A stretch of 35,410 bases of DNA, taken from a virus. Each line of letters begins with the position of its first letter. Positions within the stretch are counted from its first letter, which is position 1. Where the stretch lies: positions 1 through 35,410 of the IMG/VR virus record IMGVR_UViG_3300043409_000119; one strand, written 5' to 3'. Both the position numbers and the translations under genes were made by a program. Shown here in pieces: positions 28,605 through 35,410 of the stretch. Below the pieces are notes generated by a model that saw nothing but the letters and a program-made list of their open reading frames with translations, did no database searches and was not told the DNA's origin.

Positions 28605-30031
28605 CATTTGGTGAGTGGATGCCTGACCAGCCTAGCTTTACAGGTGCTTTGGTTGACGCAAAGAACGTGGTATCTCAGGCTGTGGGTTATGGCCCACTTC
28701 CTACTGCTGCGACATTCTCCCAACAAGCCTCTGAAGACCTCACTACTTTAGTAGCAGGGAAAACCCCTACTAACGATACAAAGCTGTTCGCTGCTGGCAC
28801 AACCAAGATTTTTAGCGTAAGTGGTGTTGGTGCGCTAACCGATGTGTCTAAAACTGCTGGCTACACCCCTAATGCTTATGGCGACAGGTTTCGGTTTACT
28901 CAGTTTGGCAATTCCATCATTGGTACTAACTTTAGTGACCCGATGCAAGTGTTTACTTTAGGTACTTCTACAGCGTTTGCAGACCTAGCGGCAAGTGCGC
29001 CTATCTGTCGATATATTACTGTTGTGCGTGACTTTGTGGTTACTGCGTTTACCAATGAGTCTTCTACGCTTTACCCATCTCGTGTTCGTTGGTCTGGTAT
29101 CAATGATGAGACTGAATGGGATGCAGATCAGGTAACTCAAGCTGACTACCAAGATATTCCTGATGGTGGTCAGATCATGGGGATTCGTGGTGGCGAGGTG
29201 GGTATTATTCTCTTGGAAAAGGGAATTACTCGCATGAGTTATATCGGTACTCCCTTTATTTTCCAGTTTGACAATATTTCTCGTGGTAAGGGATGTATCG
29301 CTTCTGGCTCAATTGCACAAGTCCAAGGTATAACTTTCTTTTTGTCAGACGATGGTTTTTACTCATGTGATGGACAGAATGTAGTTGGGATTGGCACAGA
29401 GAGGATAGATCGTTGGTTCTTTGCCAATGCTGATGAGAGCCAATTCAATATCATGTCTGCGGCTGTTGACCCTGTTCGCAAGTTGATTATCTGGAACTTC
29501 AGAACAACTTTTGGAAACAGACAGTTGTTAATTTACAACTTCAACACTAAAAAGTGGACTTATGGAGATGCTGGTGCTGACTACATTTCAGACGCATCTA
29601 CTGCTGCTACTACCCTAGAAAACCTAGATTCGATCTCCAACAGCATTGATGCTTTGACAGTATCTCTGGACTCTATCCTTTACATGGGTGGTAAGTACTT
29701 CCTTGGGGGTACAAATGGCAGATATGTGGTTACTTACAATGGTCAACCAGCTACAGGAAACATCGTAACTGGCGACTTAAACGCTGGTGGTAGATCAGTA
29801 GTAACCCTAGCTAGACCTTTGATCGATGGAGGTTCGGCTAACGTTGCTGTGGCTTCTAGAAAGCTATTGAGTGAAGCACCTGTGTTTGGTACTGCTCTAG
29901 CGGCTGATTCTGATAACAGGATTTCACTTAGGTCTAATGGTAACTTCCACCAGTTCCAGATAACTCCAACTGGTCAATGGAAGACTGCTGTTTCCTTAGA
30001 TGTTGATTTCCAAGGTCAGGGAATTAGATAA
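28586..30031 (+). CDS. Tail nozzle / DNA stabilisation-like protein
   Basis: A 481-residue beta-rich protein starting MATTKLTFGEWMPDQPSFTG. PDQP followed by KNVVSQAVGYGPLP is the characteristic N-terminus of podovirus nozzle and P22 gp10-type proteins. Repeated strands with YPSRVRWSGINDETEW, GIILLEKGITRMSYIG and FFLSDDGFYSCDGQ indicate a beta propeller. It seals the end of the tail channel. Residues about 343-365 contain NSIDALTVSLDSILY, a segment echoed at the N-terminus of the upstream protein. It starts inside the end of the preceding gene. Confidence 0.85.
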   Translation: MATTKLTFGEWMPDQPSFTGALVDAKNVVSQAVGYGPLPTAATFSQQASEDLTTLVAGKTPTNDTKLFAAGTTKIFSVSGVGALTDVSKTAGYTPNAYGDRFRFTQFGNSIIGTNFSDPMQVFTLGTSTAFADLAASAPICRYITVVRDFVVTAFTNESSTLYPSRVRWSGINDETEWDADQVTQADYQDIPDGGQIMGIRGGEVGIILLEKGITRMSYIGTPFIFQFDNISRGKGCIASGSIAQVQGITFFLSDDGFYSCDGQNVVGIGTERIDRWFFANADESQFNIMSAAVDPVRKLIIWNFRTTFGNRQLLIYNFNTKKWTYGDAGADYISDASTAATTLENLDSISNSIDALTVSLDSILYMGGKYFLGGTNGRYVVTYNGQPATGNIVTGDLNAGGRSVVTLARPLIDGGSANVAVASRKLLSEAPVFGTALAADSDNRISLRSNGNFHQFQITPTGQWKTAVSLDVDFQGQGIR

Positions 30032-30804
30032 TGTTTAGAACCCTACCCCCTTTCGGTGGAGATCAGCGACAGACAGCCGAGATTGTCCGTGGAATCATGG
30101 ATGGTAAAACCAATAATACTGGTACGCTGACCTTGGCTACTGGTGGTGCTACGACAACCACTCTGAACGACAGAAGGATTGGCGGGGATAGCGTTATCTT
30201 GTTTGTTCCAGCCTCTGCTGCGGCTTATGCCGATACGATGCCTTATGGGGCTTTCCAGAGCCTTGTTGACCAGACTGCTACCACAGCAAACACGGCTTAC
30301 GCCATGACATTGGACACCACAGACTTTTCAAATGGTGTAACAACTAGCAATAGTTCTCGAATGAATGTCAAGAACGCTGGCATTTATAACTTCCAATGGT
30401 CTGGTCAGTTTGAAAATACCGACTCCCAAGACCACGATGTGAGGGTTTGGATAAAGGTTAATGGAACTAATCTTACTGGCTCAACAGGCTTTTTTGCTGT
30501 GCCTAGTAAGCATGGCTCAGTCAATGGTCGTGGTTTGGTTGGTTGGAACTATTATCTAAGCCTAAACGCCAATGATTATGTGGAACTTTGGTGGGAGACA
30601 GATAACATTTTGGTAAGTCTCCAAGCCTATGCTGCTGGTACAAATTACCCCTCAACAGCGTCATTGATTACCACAATGAACTATATCTCACCATCTGCTT
30701 TGACAAACATCTACGCTAGTAGCTTGGGACAAGGTACAGCTACGATCACCCACTTTGCAAATTCAACCGCTAATAAGACTTACAAATATGTTGTTATTGG
30801 CTAA
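30031..30804 (+). CDS. Virion appendage with TNF/C1q-like C-terminus
   Basis: A 257-residue protein. Residues 1-60 are an anchor (FGGDQRQTAEIVRGIMDGKT, then GTLTLATGGATTTTLNDRRI). Residues 95-215 resemble a jelly-roll (NAGIYNFQWSGQFENTDSQD, VRVWIKVNGTNLTGS, YVELWWETDN), like TNF/C1q-type heads of phage spikes, which trimerise and bind receptors or sugars. It overlaps the nozzle stop by one base. It could be a second receptor-binding or decoration protein. Confidence 0.75.
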   Translation: MFRTLPPFGGDQRQTAEIVRGIMDGKTNNTGTLTLATGGATTTTLNDRRIGGDSVILFVPASAAAYADTMPYGAFQSLVDQTATTANTAYAMTLDTTDFSNGVTTSNSSRMNVKNAGIYNFQWSGQFENTDSQDHDVRVWIKVNGTNLTGSTGFFAVPSKHGSVNGRGLVGWNYYLSLNANDYVELWWETDNILVSLQAYAAGTNYPSTASLITTMNYISPSALTNIYASSLGQGTATITHFANSTANKTYKYVVIG

Positions 30805-30810
30805 TTTAGG

Positions 30811-30872
30811 TATAATTGTGCGTAAGGATGACGCATCTCGCAGTCCAGAACTCTATGGAGAGAATGATGCGT
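30811..30872 (+). promoter_or_regulatory. Consensus -10 with hairpin over a small start codon
   Basis: TATAAT (30811-30816) is a perfect -10. Downstream, TGCGT and ACGCA form an inverted repeat (30819-30835) at the expected transcription start. ACGCATC (30831-30837) can pair with GATGCGT (30866-30872), and inside that, CTCT pairs with AGAG around ATGG (30851-30862). This folds the ribosome site GGAGAG and the ATGATG of the 25-codon ORF into a hairpin. Confidence 0.5.
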
Positions 30873-30941
30873 AGATCTTTTGACAATTTCACTAGCAAGG
30901 CATTTACTGCACTTCTAGTAGCGAATACTCAGGCAGATTGA
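30864..30941 (+). CDS. 25-residue leader peptide or micro-protein
   Basis: The ORF starts at tandem ATGs after GGAGAG, encodes MMRRSFDNFTSKAFTALLVA and ends NTQAD. It lies between a consensus -10 and the ejection protein gene, whose TTG start overlaps its stop (TTGA). The ribosome site and start are within a predicted hairpin. It may serve to couple translation of the next gene or be a small virion peptide. Evidence is only frame, ribosome site and overlap. Confidence 0.45.
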   Translation: MMRRSFDNFTSKAFTALLVANTQAD

Positions 30942-32257
30942 GTATGGCTGCATTTATTCCTAATCAGACAACTATGCAAAAAAAGGGCAATTGGTATATT
31001 AGCCCCTCGCTAGACCCATCCACATTGCCTCCTGAAGTTCTTAGTGGAGTAAATGTGCCTCCTCGTGGTGGTTTTGGGTTTGATGTTAATGGAGTTAAAT
31101 ACTTTAAAAATGCAGATGGTCAATTCCATCTTGCGTCAACGACTCCAGATTTTGCAACACCTGCGCCATCTAATTTTCTATCTGGCAATGCTCCTGCTGC
31201 TGATGGAATTTTTATTATGCCAGAACAACAAAAGCAGTTAGATGCTATTACGGCTAATCCTACAAGCATACTTAGTTGGAACATGATAGGTGGGATGCCA
31301 AACAGTCCACCGCCACCACCTCCTCCACCGCCACCTCCTCCTCCACCGCCACCACCTCCTCCTGTGGTGACACCTGAACCTGCGCCACCACCACCTCCTG
31401 CACCTGTGGCTGTCGCACCTCAATCTACTACGACTGCGAGTCCTAACATGGCAACAACCTCAAACATTGACCCAACAATTCAGCCATATCTTTCTTATGG
31501 TCTGCAAGAAGCCCAAAAGCAATACCAAGCTGGTGGCCCTCAGTACTATGGTGGTCAGACTTATGTAAGTCCATCAGAGCAAACCCAAACTGGTTTACAG
31601 GCTCTTGAAGCTCGTGCCTCTAGGGGTAGCCCCTTAACTGGTGCGGCTCAGAGCCAATTGCAAGGAACTATTCAGGGTAACTACCTAAGTGGAAACCCTT
31701 TCTTTCAAGGTGCGTTTAACCCTGCTGCACAAGCGGCTGAGTCTAGATTCAAAGAGTCACTCGGTAACATTGGTTCTGCGGCATCCAAGGCTGGTCGTTA
31801 TGGCTCTGGTGCTATGTCCACCATGCAACAAGGTGCTAGTGGTCAGTTTGCTAAGACTCTGGCTGATACGGCTGGAACATTAGCTTACCAAAACTATGCT
31901 GATGAGCGTGGTCGTCAACAAGCGGCTACGATGGCTGCACCTGCAATGGCTCAAGCTGACTACGCTGATATTCAGAATATGCTCAGAGCAGGTCAGGCTC
32001 GTGAGGGCTACACAGGCGCACAACAGCAAGCTGATATTGCTAAGTTCAACTTCCAACAAACTCAGCCACAACAGAATCTAGCTAACTTTTTGTCTGGTGT
32101 TTATGGAAACCCAATGGGTCGTGCTGGCGCAGTAAGTAATGTTCAACAACCATCTACTTTACAAAACGTATTAGGTACTGCTTCTTTGTTGGGTGGTATT
32201 GAAAAAGATACTGGTTGGTTAAGTAAAGGATGGAACGCTTTGACAGGCGGAGGTTAA
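30938..32257 (+). CDS. Virion protein with 19-proline run (ejection/tail)
   Basis: A 439-residue protein. The TTG at 30938 overlaps the preceding small stop; an ATG two codons later (MAAFIPNQ) is equally plausible. Residues 1-120 include a beta-like domain (GGFGFDVNGVKYFKNADGQF). Residues 124-142 are 19 consecutive prolines, followed by more Pro-rich sequence. Residues 180-420 are Gln/Ala/Gly-rich helices (QYYGGQTYVSPSEQTQTGLQ, then NPFFQGAFNPAAQAAESRF), as in podovirus internal tail and ejection proteins. Poly-proline stalls ribosomes and normally needs EF-P. It is the first gene of the ejection cassette. Confidence 0.78.
   Translation: MSMAAFIPNQTTMQKKGNWYISPSLDPSTLPPEVLSGVNVPPRGGFGFDVNGVKYFKNADGQFHLASTTPDFATPAPSNFLSGNAPAADGIFIMPEQQKQLDAITANPTSILSWNMIGGMPNSPPPPPPPPPPPPPPPPPPPVVTPEPAPPPPPAPVAVAPQSTTTASPNMATTSNIDPTIQPYLSYGLQEAQKQYQAGGPQYYGGQTYVSPSEQTQTGLQALEARASRGSPLTGAAQSQLQGTIQGNYLSGNPFFQGAFNPAAQAAESRFKESLGNIGSAASKAGRYGSGAMSTMQQGASGQFAKTLADTAGTLAYQNYADERGRQQAATMAAPAMAQADYADIQNMLRAGQAREGYTGAQQQADIAKFNFQQTQPQQNLANFLSGVYGNPMGRAGAVSNVQQPSTLQNVLGTASLLGGIEKDTGWLSKGWNALTGGG
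31307..31363 (+). repeat. Proline-codon tandem repeat
   Basis: Nineteen proline codons consist of imperfect units near 18 bases long starting CCACCGCCA, and use CCA, CCG and CCT. Such a tract can change length by slippage or unequal recombination without shifting the frame if the change is in multiples of three. Confidence 0.85.
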
Positions 32258-32260
32258 ATC

Positions 32261-33499
32261 ATGGCAGGACTATTAGATATTTTTGGCACTAGCGGTCAAG
32301 ACACAATGGGTCTTCTGGGTATGTCTCCAGAGGATGTTCAGCGTAATCGTGACAGCGCACAAGCCCAAGCACTCTACGCATTAGCTGGTCGCCTATTCCA
32401 AGGTGGCAGAGGTGGTGCTTCTGTTGTTGAGGGACTTCAGCAAGGTCAGCAAGCCTACAGAACAGCTATGCAAGGTAGTCTGCAACAACAACTGCAAAAC
32501 GCACAGATTCAAGAGATGTTGCGTAAGCGTCAGCAAGAGCAACAAGCATTGATGCGTCAACAAGGTATTGAGCAAGAGATTTCAAGAGCATATCGCCCTG
32601 AGACTTTTGCTGATACACCATTGACAAATATGATGGGTCAAGAGATCGCTGGCCCTAATATGCCACAAGAGGCGGGTGGTGGTTTGGGCGCATTAGCACC
32701 TAGATTGATGACAAGCCCTGAAGGTCGCAAAGCATTGACAGATTTGATTGGTGCTCAAGAAGCCTTGGGAGGTAAGACTACTACCTTGGCTGAAGGTGCA
32801 AATCTTATTCGTATTAACCCTATTACCAACAAAGTTGAAACTGTTGCTCAAGGCGCAAAGAAGAAAGAAACTGTAACAGTAGGAAATGTTGTTCTTGATA
32901 AAAACACAATGGAAGTGCTTTACACAGCACCTGACGCTCCTGCTGGTTCAATTAAAGAGTTCCAAGACTTTAGCAAGCTGACACCACGAGAACAGGCTGC
33001 ATACCTTCAGTTACAAGAGCAAAAACGCCCTGTAACTAATGTCAATGTATCAACTGAAGGCGAGCGTAAAGCATCTTTGTTCCAAGAACAAATGAAAGCA
33101 GCATCTGGCACTATCGCATCACTTGGCCCTATTGATATGTCAAACTTGACAAACCAAGCTGCGTTTAAAGGTGCTGGTGGTATGGCTAACATTGTTGTTG
33201 ACCCTAAGATTCAGCAATACAAGCAAGCAGCAGATCAATGGTCTGAGTCTTACTTGCGTGTTAAGACTGGTGCTGCTGCAACACCTGCTGAAGTTGAACT
33301 TAATAACAGAACCTTCTTCCCTGCAATTGGTGACAACACAGATACTGTAAAACTTAAAGAACGCATGAGAAAGAAAGCCGAGCAAGACCTTGGAATTATG
33401 GCTGGTCGTGCAGAGATTAAAGGTTCTAAAACAGCCCCTGAAGAACCAGTAGATTTAGGTGTATCACTTCCTGCTGGTGTTACTGTTAGAAAGAAATAA
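32261..33499 (+). CDS. Ejection-type virion protein, allele B
   Basis: A 412-residue protein starting MAGLLDIFGTSGQDTMGLLG, the complete counterpart of the truncated gene at 2-1291. Residues 38-90 (FQGGRGGASVVEGLQQGQQA, then Gln-rich helix) closely match it. The remainder is diverged and differs in length. The C-terminal region (YKQAADQWSESYLRVKTGAA) is helical. Helical, Gln/Ala-rich composition and place between the poly-proline protein and the large ejection protein suggest an internal virion protein delivered with the DNA. That role is inferred. Confidence 0.78.
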   Translation: MAGLLDIFGTSGQDTMGLLGMSPEDVQRNRDSAQAQALYALAGRLFQGGRGGASVVEGLQQGQQAYRTAMQGSLQQQLQNAQIQEMLRKRQQEQQALMRQQGIEQEISRAYRPETFADTPLTNMMGQEIAGPNMPQEAGGGLGALAPRLMTSPEGRKALTDLIGAQEALGGKTTTLAEGANLIRINPITNKVETVAQGAKKKETVTVGNVVLDKNTMEVLYTAPDAPAGSIKEFQDFSKLTPREQAAYLQLQEQKRPVTNVNVSTEGERKASLFQEQMKAASGTIASLGPIDMSNLTNQAAFKGAGGMANIVVDPKIQQYKQAADQWSESYLRVKTGAAATPAEVELNNRTFFPAIGDNTDTVKLKERMRKKAEQDLGIMAGRAEIKGSKTAPEEPVDLGVSLPAGVTVRKK

Positions 33500-33501
33500 C
33501 T

Positions 33502-35175
33502 ATGCCAACCTATGAAGTAACTATTGAAGGTAAAGGCACATTTGAGGTCAGTTCTGATAAAGAATTGACTGATGCACAAGCGTATCAATACGCACTTGCT
33601 CAAGCTAAAAATGAAGCACCTAGCATGGCGACTTCTGCCTTGGCTGGATTAGGTGCTGGATTTGGTCGTACTGTTTTAGGCGGTCAAGAATTGCTTGGCA
33701 AAGGTTTACAAAAACTAGGTGCTGAGTCTGCTGGACAATTCCTTTCTCGTGACGCACAAATGGGTCGTGAAAGACTATTAAAAGAACTTCAACAGTACAA
33801 AGAAGCTAATCCAATATCTGCTGGTGGCGGTCAACTTGTTGGTGAAGTTGGTGCAACACTTCCTGTTGGTGGTTTGCTTGCTAGAGGTCTTTCTGCTATT
33901 CCAGCAGTAGGAACAAGAGCAGCACCATTGATTGAGGCTATCAGAACTTCTGGCGGTGGTGGTGGTAACTTAGCGACAAGAGTTGCAGGTGGTGCTATTA
34001 CTGGCGGTGCAGGTTCTGCCTTGATTGACCAAGAGTCAGCAGGTACTGGTGCGGCTATTGGTGCGGCAATTCCTGTAGTTGGTGCAACTGCATCAAAGCT
34101 ATTCTCTGCTGGAGCACAACAAACTCCTGAGATGACTGCTGCGATCAATGCGGCTCGTGAAGCAGGATATGTTATTCCTCCAACACAAGCAAACCCAACT
34201 TTAGTGAATAGAATTCTTGAAGGTACTGCTGGTAAGTTAACAACAGCACAAAATGCTAGTGCAAAAAATCAAGCAGTAACAAATAAATTAGCGGCTCGTT
34301 CACTTGGTCTTGCTGACGACACACCAATAACTCCAGAACTTCTTAGCAACATTAGATCAACTGCTGGTGAAGCATATGAAGCCATTGCTAATAGTGGCGT
34401 AGTTAACACAAGAGTTATTGGCGGTTTAAGTGATACTGGTATTCTTAAATTTAGCAATAAGTATTCAGAAGCACTAGATGACATTGCAAAACCATTTATT
34501 ACTGCTGCAAAAGGATTCCCAGAAGCTAAACCAAGTCCAGTAATTGACTTAGTAAACTCAATGAAATCTAATTCATTTGATACGTCTTCTGCTGTTTCAA
34601 TGATAAAGCAGTTACGAACTAATGCTGACGATGCGTTTAGAAGTGGAAATACAGATGTTGGCAGAGCATCAAGATCAATAGCAAATTTATTAGAAAACAC
34701 AGTTGAAGACCATCTTAAAAAGACTGGCTCTGCTGATTTGCTTAAAGAGTTTAGAAATTCTCGTCAATTGATTGCAAAAACATATTCGATTGAAAAAGCA
34801 TTGAATCAGACAACTGGTAGTATTGATGCAACAAAACTTGCAAGTCAATTGCAAAAAGGTAAGCCTTTATCTGCTGAACTTAAACAAGCCGCAGAGTTTG
34901 CACAACGCTTTCCTAAGGCTGCTAGAACACCAGAACAAATGGGAAGTTTGCCTCAGTTTAGCCCACTAGATATAACTGCTGGCGCAGGTTTATCTGCTAT
35001 TTTGCAAGACCCAATGGCATTGGCAACTATCGGTGTCAGACCAGTAGCAAGATCATTGGCATTGTCGCCTATGATTCAAAATAGACTTGCACAAAATCCT
35101 AACGATATATCTCAGTTACTTGAGCTTCTAAGAACAGCAACACCACCTGCAATGACAGGTTTATATTCAGATTAA
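33502..35175 (+). CDS. Large ejection-type virion protein, allele B
   Basis: A 557-residue protein. Residues 1-35 form a small beta-alpha domain (MPTYEVTIEGKGTFEVSSDK, then AQAYQYALAQAK) seen at the N-terminus of many podovirus virion proteins. Next are Ala/Gly-rich stretches (LAGLGAGFGRTVLGG; AARVAGGAITGGAG-like) that could cross membranes, then charged helices. Only the Gly/Ala segment is loosely like allele A at 1291-3327; the N-terminal domains are different and it is 121 residues shorter. It lies immediately before the fibre gene, as allele A does. The role is inferred from place and composition. Confidence 0.76.
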   Translation: MPTYEVTIEGKGTFEVSSDKELTDAQAYQYALAQAKNEAPSMATSALAGLGAGFGRTVLGGQELLGKGLQKLGAESAGQFLSRDAQMGRERLLKELQQYKEANPISAGGGQLVGEVGATLPVGGLLARGLSAIPAVGTRAAPLIEAIRTSGGGGGNLATRVAGGAITGGAGSALIDQESAGTGAAIGAAIPVVGATASKLFSAGAQQTPEMTAAINAAREAGYVIPPTQANPTLVNRILEGTAGKLTTAQNASAKNQAVTNKLAARSLGLADDTPITPELLSNIRSTAGEAYEAIANSGVVNTRVIGGLSDTGILKFSNKYSEALDDIAKPFITAAKGFPEAKPSPVIDLVNSMKSNSFDTSSAVSMIKQLRTNADDAFRSGNTDVGRASRSIANLLENTVEDHLKKTGSADLLKEFRNSRQLIAKTYSIEKALNQTTGSIDATKLASQLQKGKPLSAELKQAAEFAQRFPKAARTPEQMGSLPQFSPLDITAGAGLSAILQDPMALATIGVRPVARSLALSPMIQNRLAQNPNDISQLLELLRTATPPAMTGLYSD

Positions 35176-35193
35176 CCGAACAAGGAGTTCAAA

Positions 35194-35410
35194 ATGCCGA
35201 AAGTTAAGATAAGCGAGTTCTCTAGTAACCCCGCAAACAATACCGATATTGATAGCATTAACATCGCGGAAAATTGTGCCCCGAGTGGTATCAACGATGC
35301 TATCCGTGAGTTAATGGCTCAACTGAAAGACTTTCAGACAGGTGCTGTTGGTGACTCGTTTAACGGGCCTATTGGCTCTACAACAGCCTCTACTGGTGCG
35401 TTTACTACGC
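35194..35410 (+). CDS. Tail fibre anchor, second copy (3' truncated)
   Basis: The first 72 codons of a fibre gene, running off the right edge. MPKVKISEFSSNPANNTDID matches the anchor of the gene at 3337, with 26 of 30 residues identical over the first 30 but many silent base changes. From 35284 on it is identical base for base. AAGGAG precedes the start. If the sequence is circular, this and the gene from 3427 on are one gene. Confidence 0.9.
   Translation, partial: MPKVKISEFSSNPANNTDIDSINIAENCAPSGINDAIRELMAQLKDFQTGAVGDSFNGPIGSTTASTGAFTT
35284..35410 (+). repeat. 127-nt exact repeat, right copy
   Basis: Identical to 3427-3553 and in the same position relative to the fibre start codon (90 bases after the ATG in both). 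The distance between the copies gives a unit of 31,857 bases. Confidence 0.95.

Noticed and set aside
1-35410. Integrated prophage with host flanks
   Set aside because: No integrase, excisionase, attachment repeats or bacterial housekeeping genes are visible. Both edges are inside phage virion genes.

Overview
This window is almost entirely the genome of a tailed bacteriophage with a short-tail (podovirus-like) gene set. It shows a large terminase, a P22-type portal, a scaffold, a major capsid protein that looks like the SU10/DUF5309 type, a tail adaptor, a nozzle-like protein, DNA-ejection-type virion proteins and a tail fibre ending in a peptidase S74 chaperone domain. No integrase, DNA polymerase, RNA polymerase, tRNA or CRISPR array was seen. 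The phage must therefore borrow the host's polymerases. Whether it is temperate is undecided, because only a Cro-like regulator is visible. The moderate GC content and the gene complement (GH108 endolysin, GTA-type holin, DUF1376 replication protein, ERF recombinase) fit a phage of a freshwater betaproteobacterium, but the host is an inference.

Layout. Positions 1-3426 carry one version of a virion cassette (two ejection-type genes), cut at the left edge. Positions 3337-8611 (+) hold the tail fibre, a small unknown gene, a lysis block (class II holin, three small genes, GTA-type 3TM holin, GH108 endolysin), a HELLH protein, a metallophosphatase with an N-terminal HTH and a tiny membrane protein. 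Positions 8629-11201 (-) form an early operon: MazG-like, winged-helix, SSB-like, ERF annealing protein and several tiny genes. Positions 11202-11335 are a divergent control region with a palindromic operator candidate. Positions 11336-15589 (+) hold Cro-like and winged-helix regulators, a DUF1376 replication protein, a VRR-NUC-like nuclease, many tiny translationally coupled genes and a Ref-like HNH nuclease, closed by a terminator at 15615. Positions 15645-26318 (+) are the packaging and head block, closed by a terminator at 26335. Positions 26399-35175 (+) are adaptor, fibre, nozzle and ejection genes. Position 35194 starts a second tail-fibre copy that runs off the right edge.

Topology. 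The last 127 bases (35284-35410) are identical to 3427-3553, and the phase within the fibre gene is the same. The simplest reading is a circular or circularly permuted genome of 31,857 bp (3427-35283), with positions 1-3426 being a second, strongly diverged allele of the ejection cassette that joins the circle at 3427. A true tandem duplication is the alternative. Read as a circle, the late genes run without interruption from 15.6 kb through the right end to the lysis block and meet the leftward early operon tail to tail at about 8.62 kb.

How the genes work together. The early leftward operon supplies annealing and ssDNA-handling recombination functions. The early rightward operon supplies regulation, replication-initiation recruitment and nucleases. 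The late block packages DNA (TerS/TerL, with an HNH gene wedged between them), builds the head and short tail, and ends with ejection proteins, receptor-binding fibre and lysis. The most noteworthy observations are the two alternative ejection cassettes with a sharp identity boundary inside the fibre gene, a regulatory module duplicated in front of two early units, the HNH gene overlapping both terminase genes, and an uncharacterised virion-locus protein with an HDxFGH motif.
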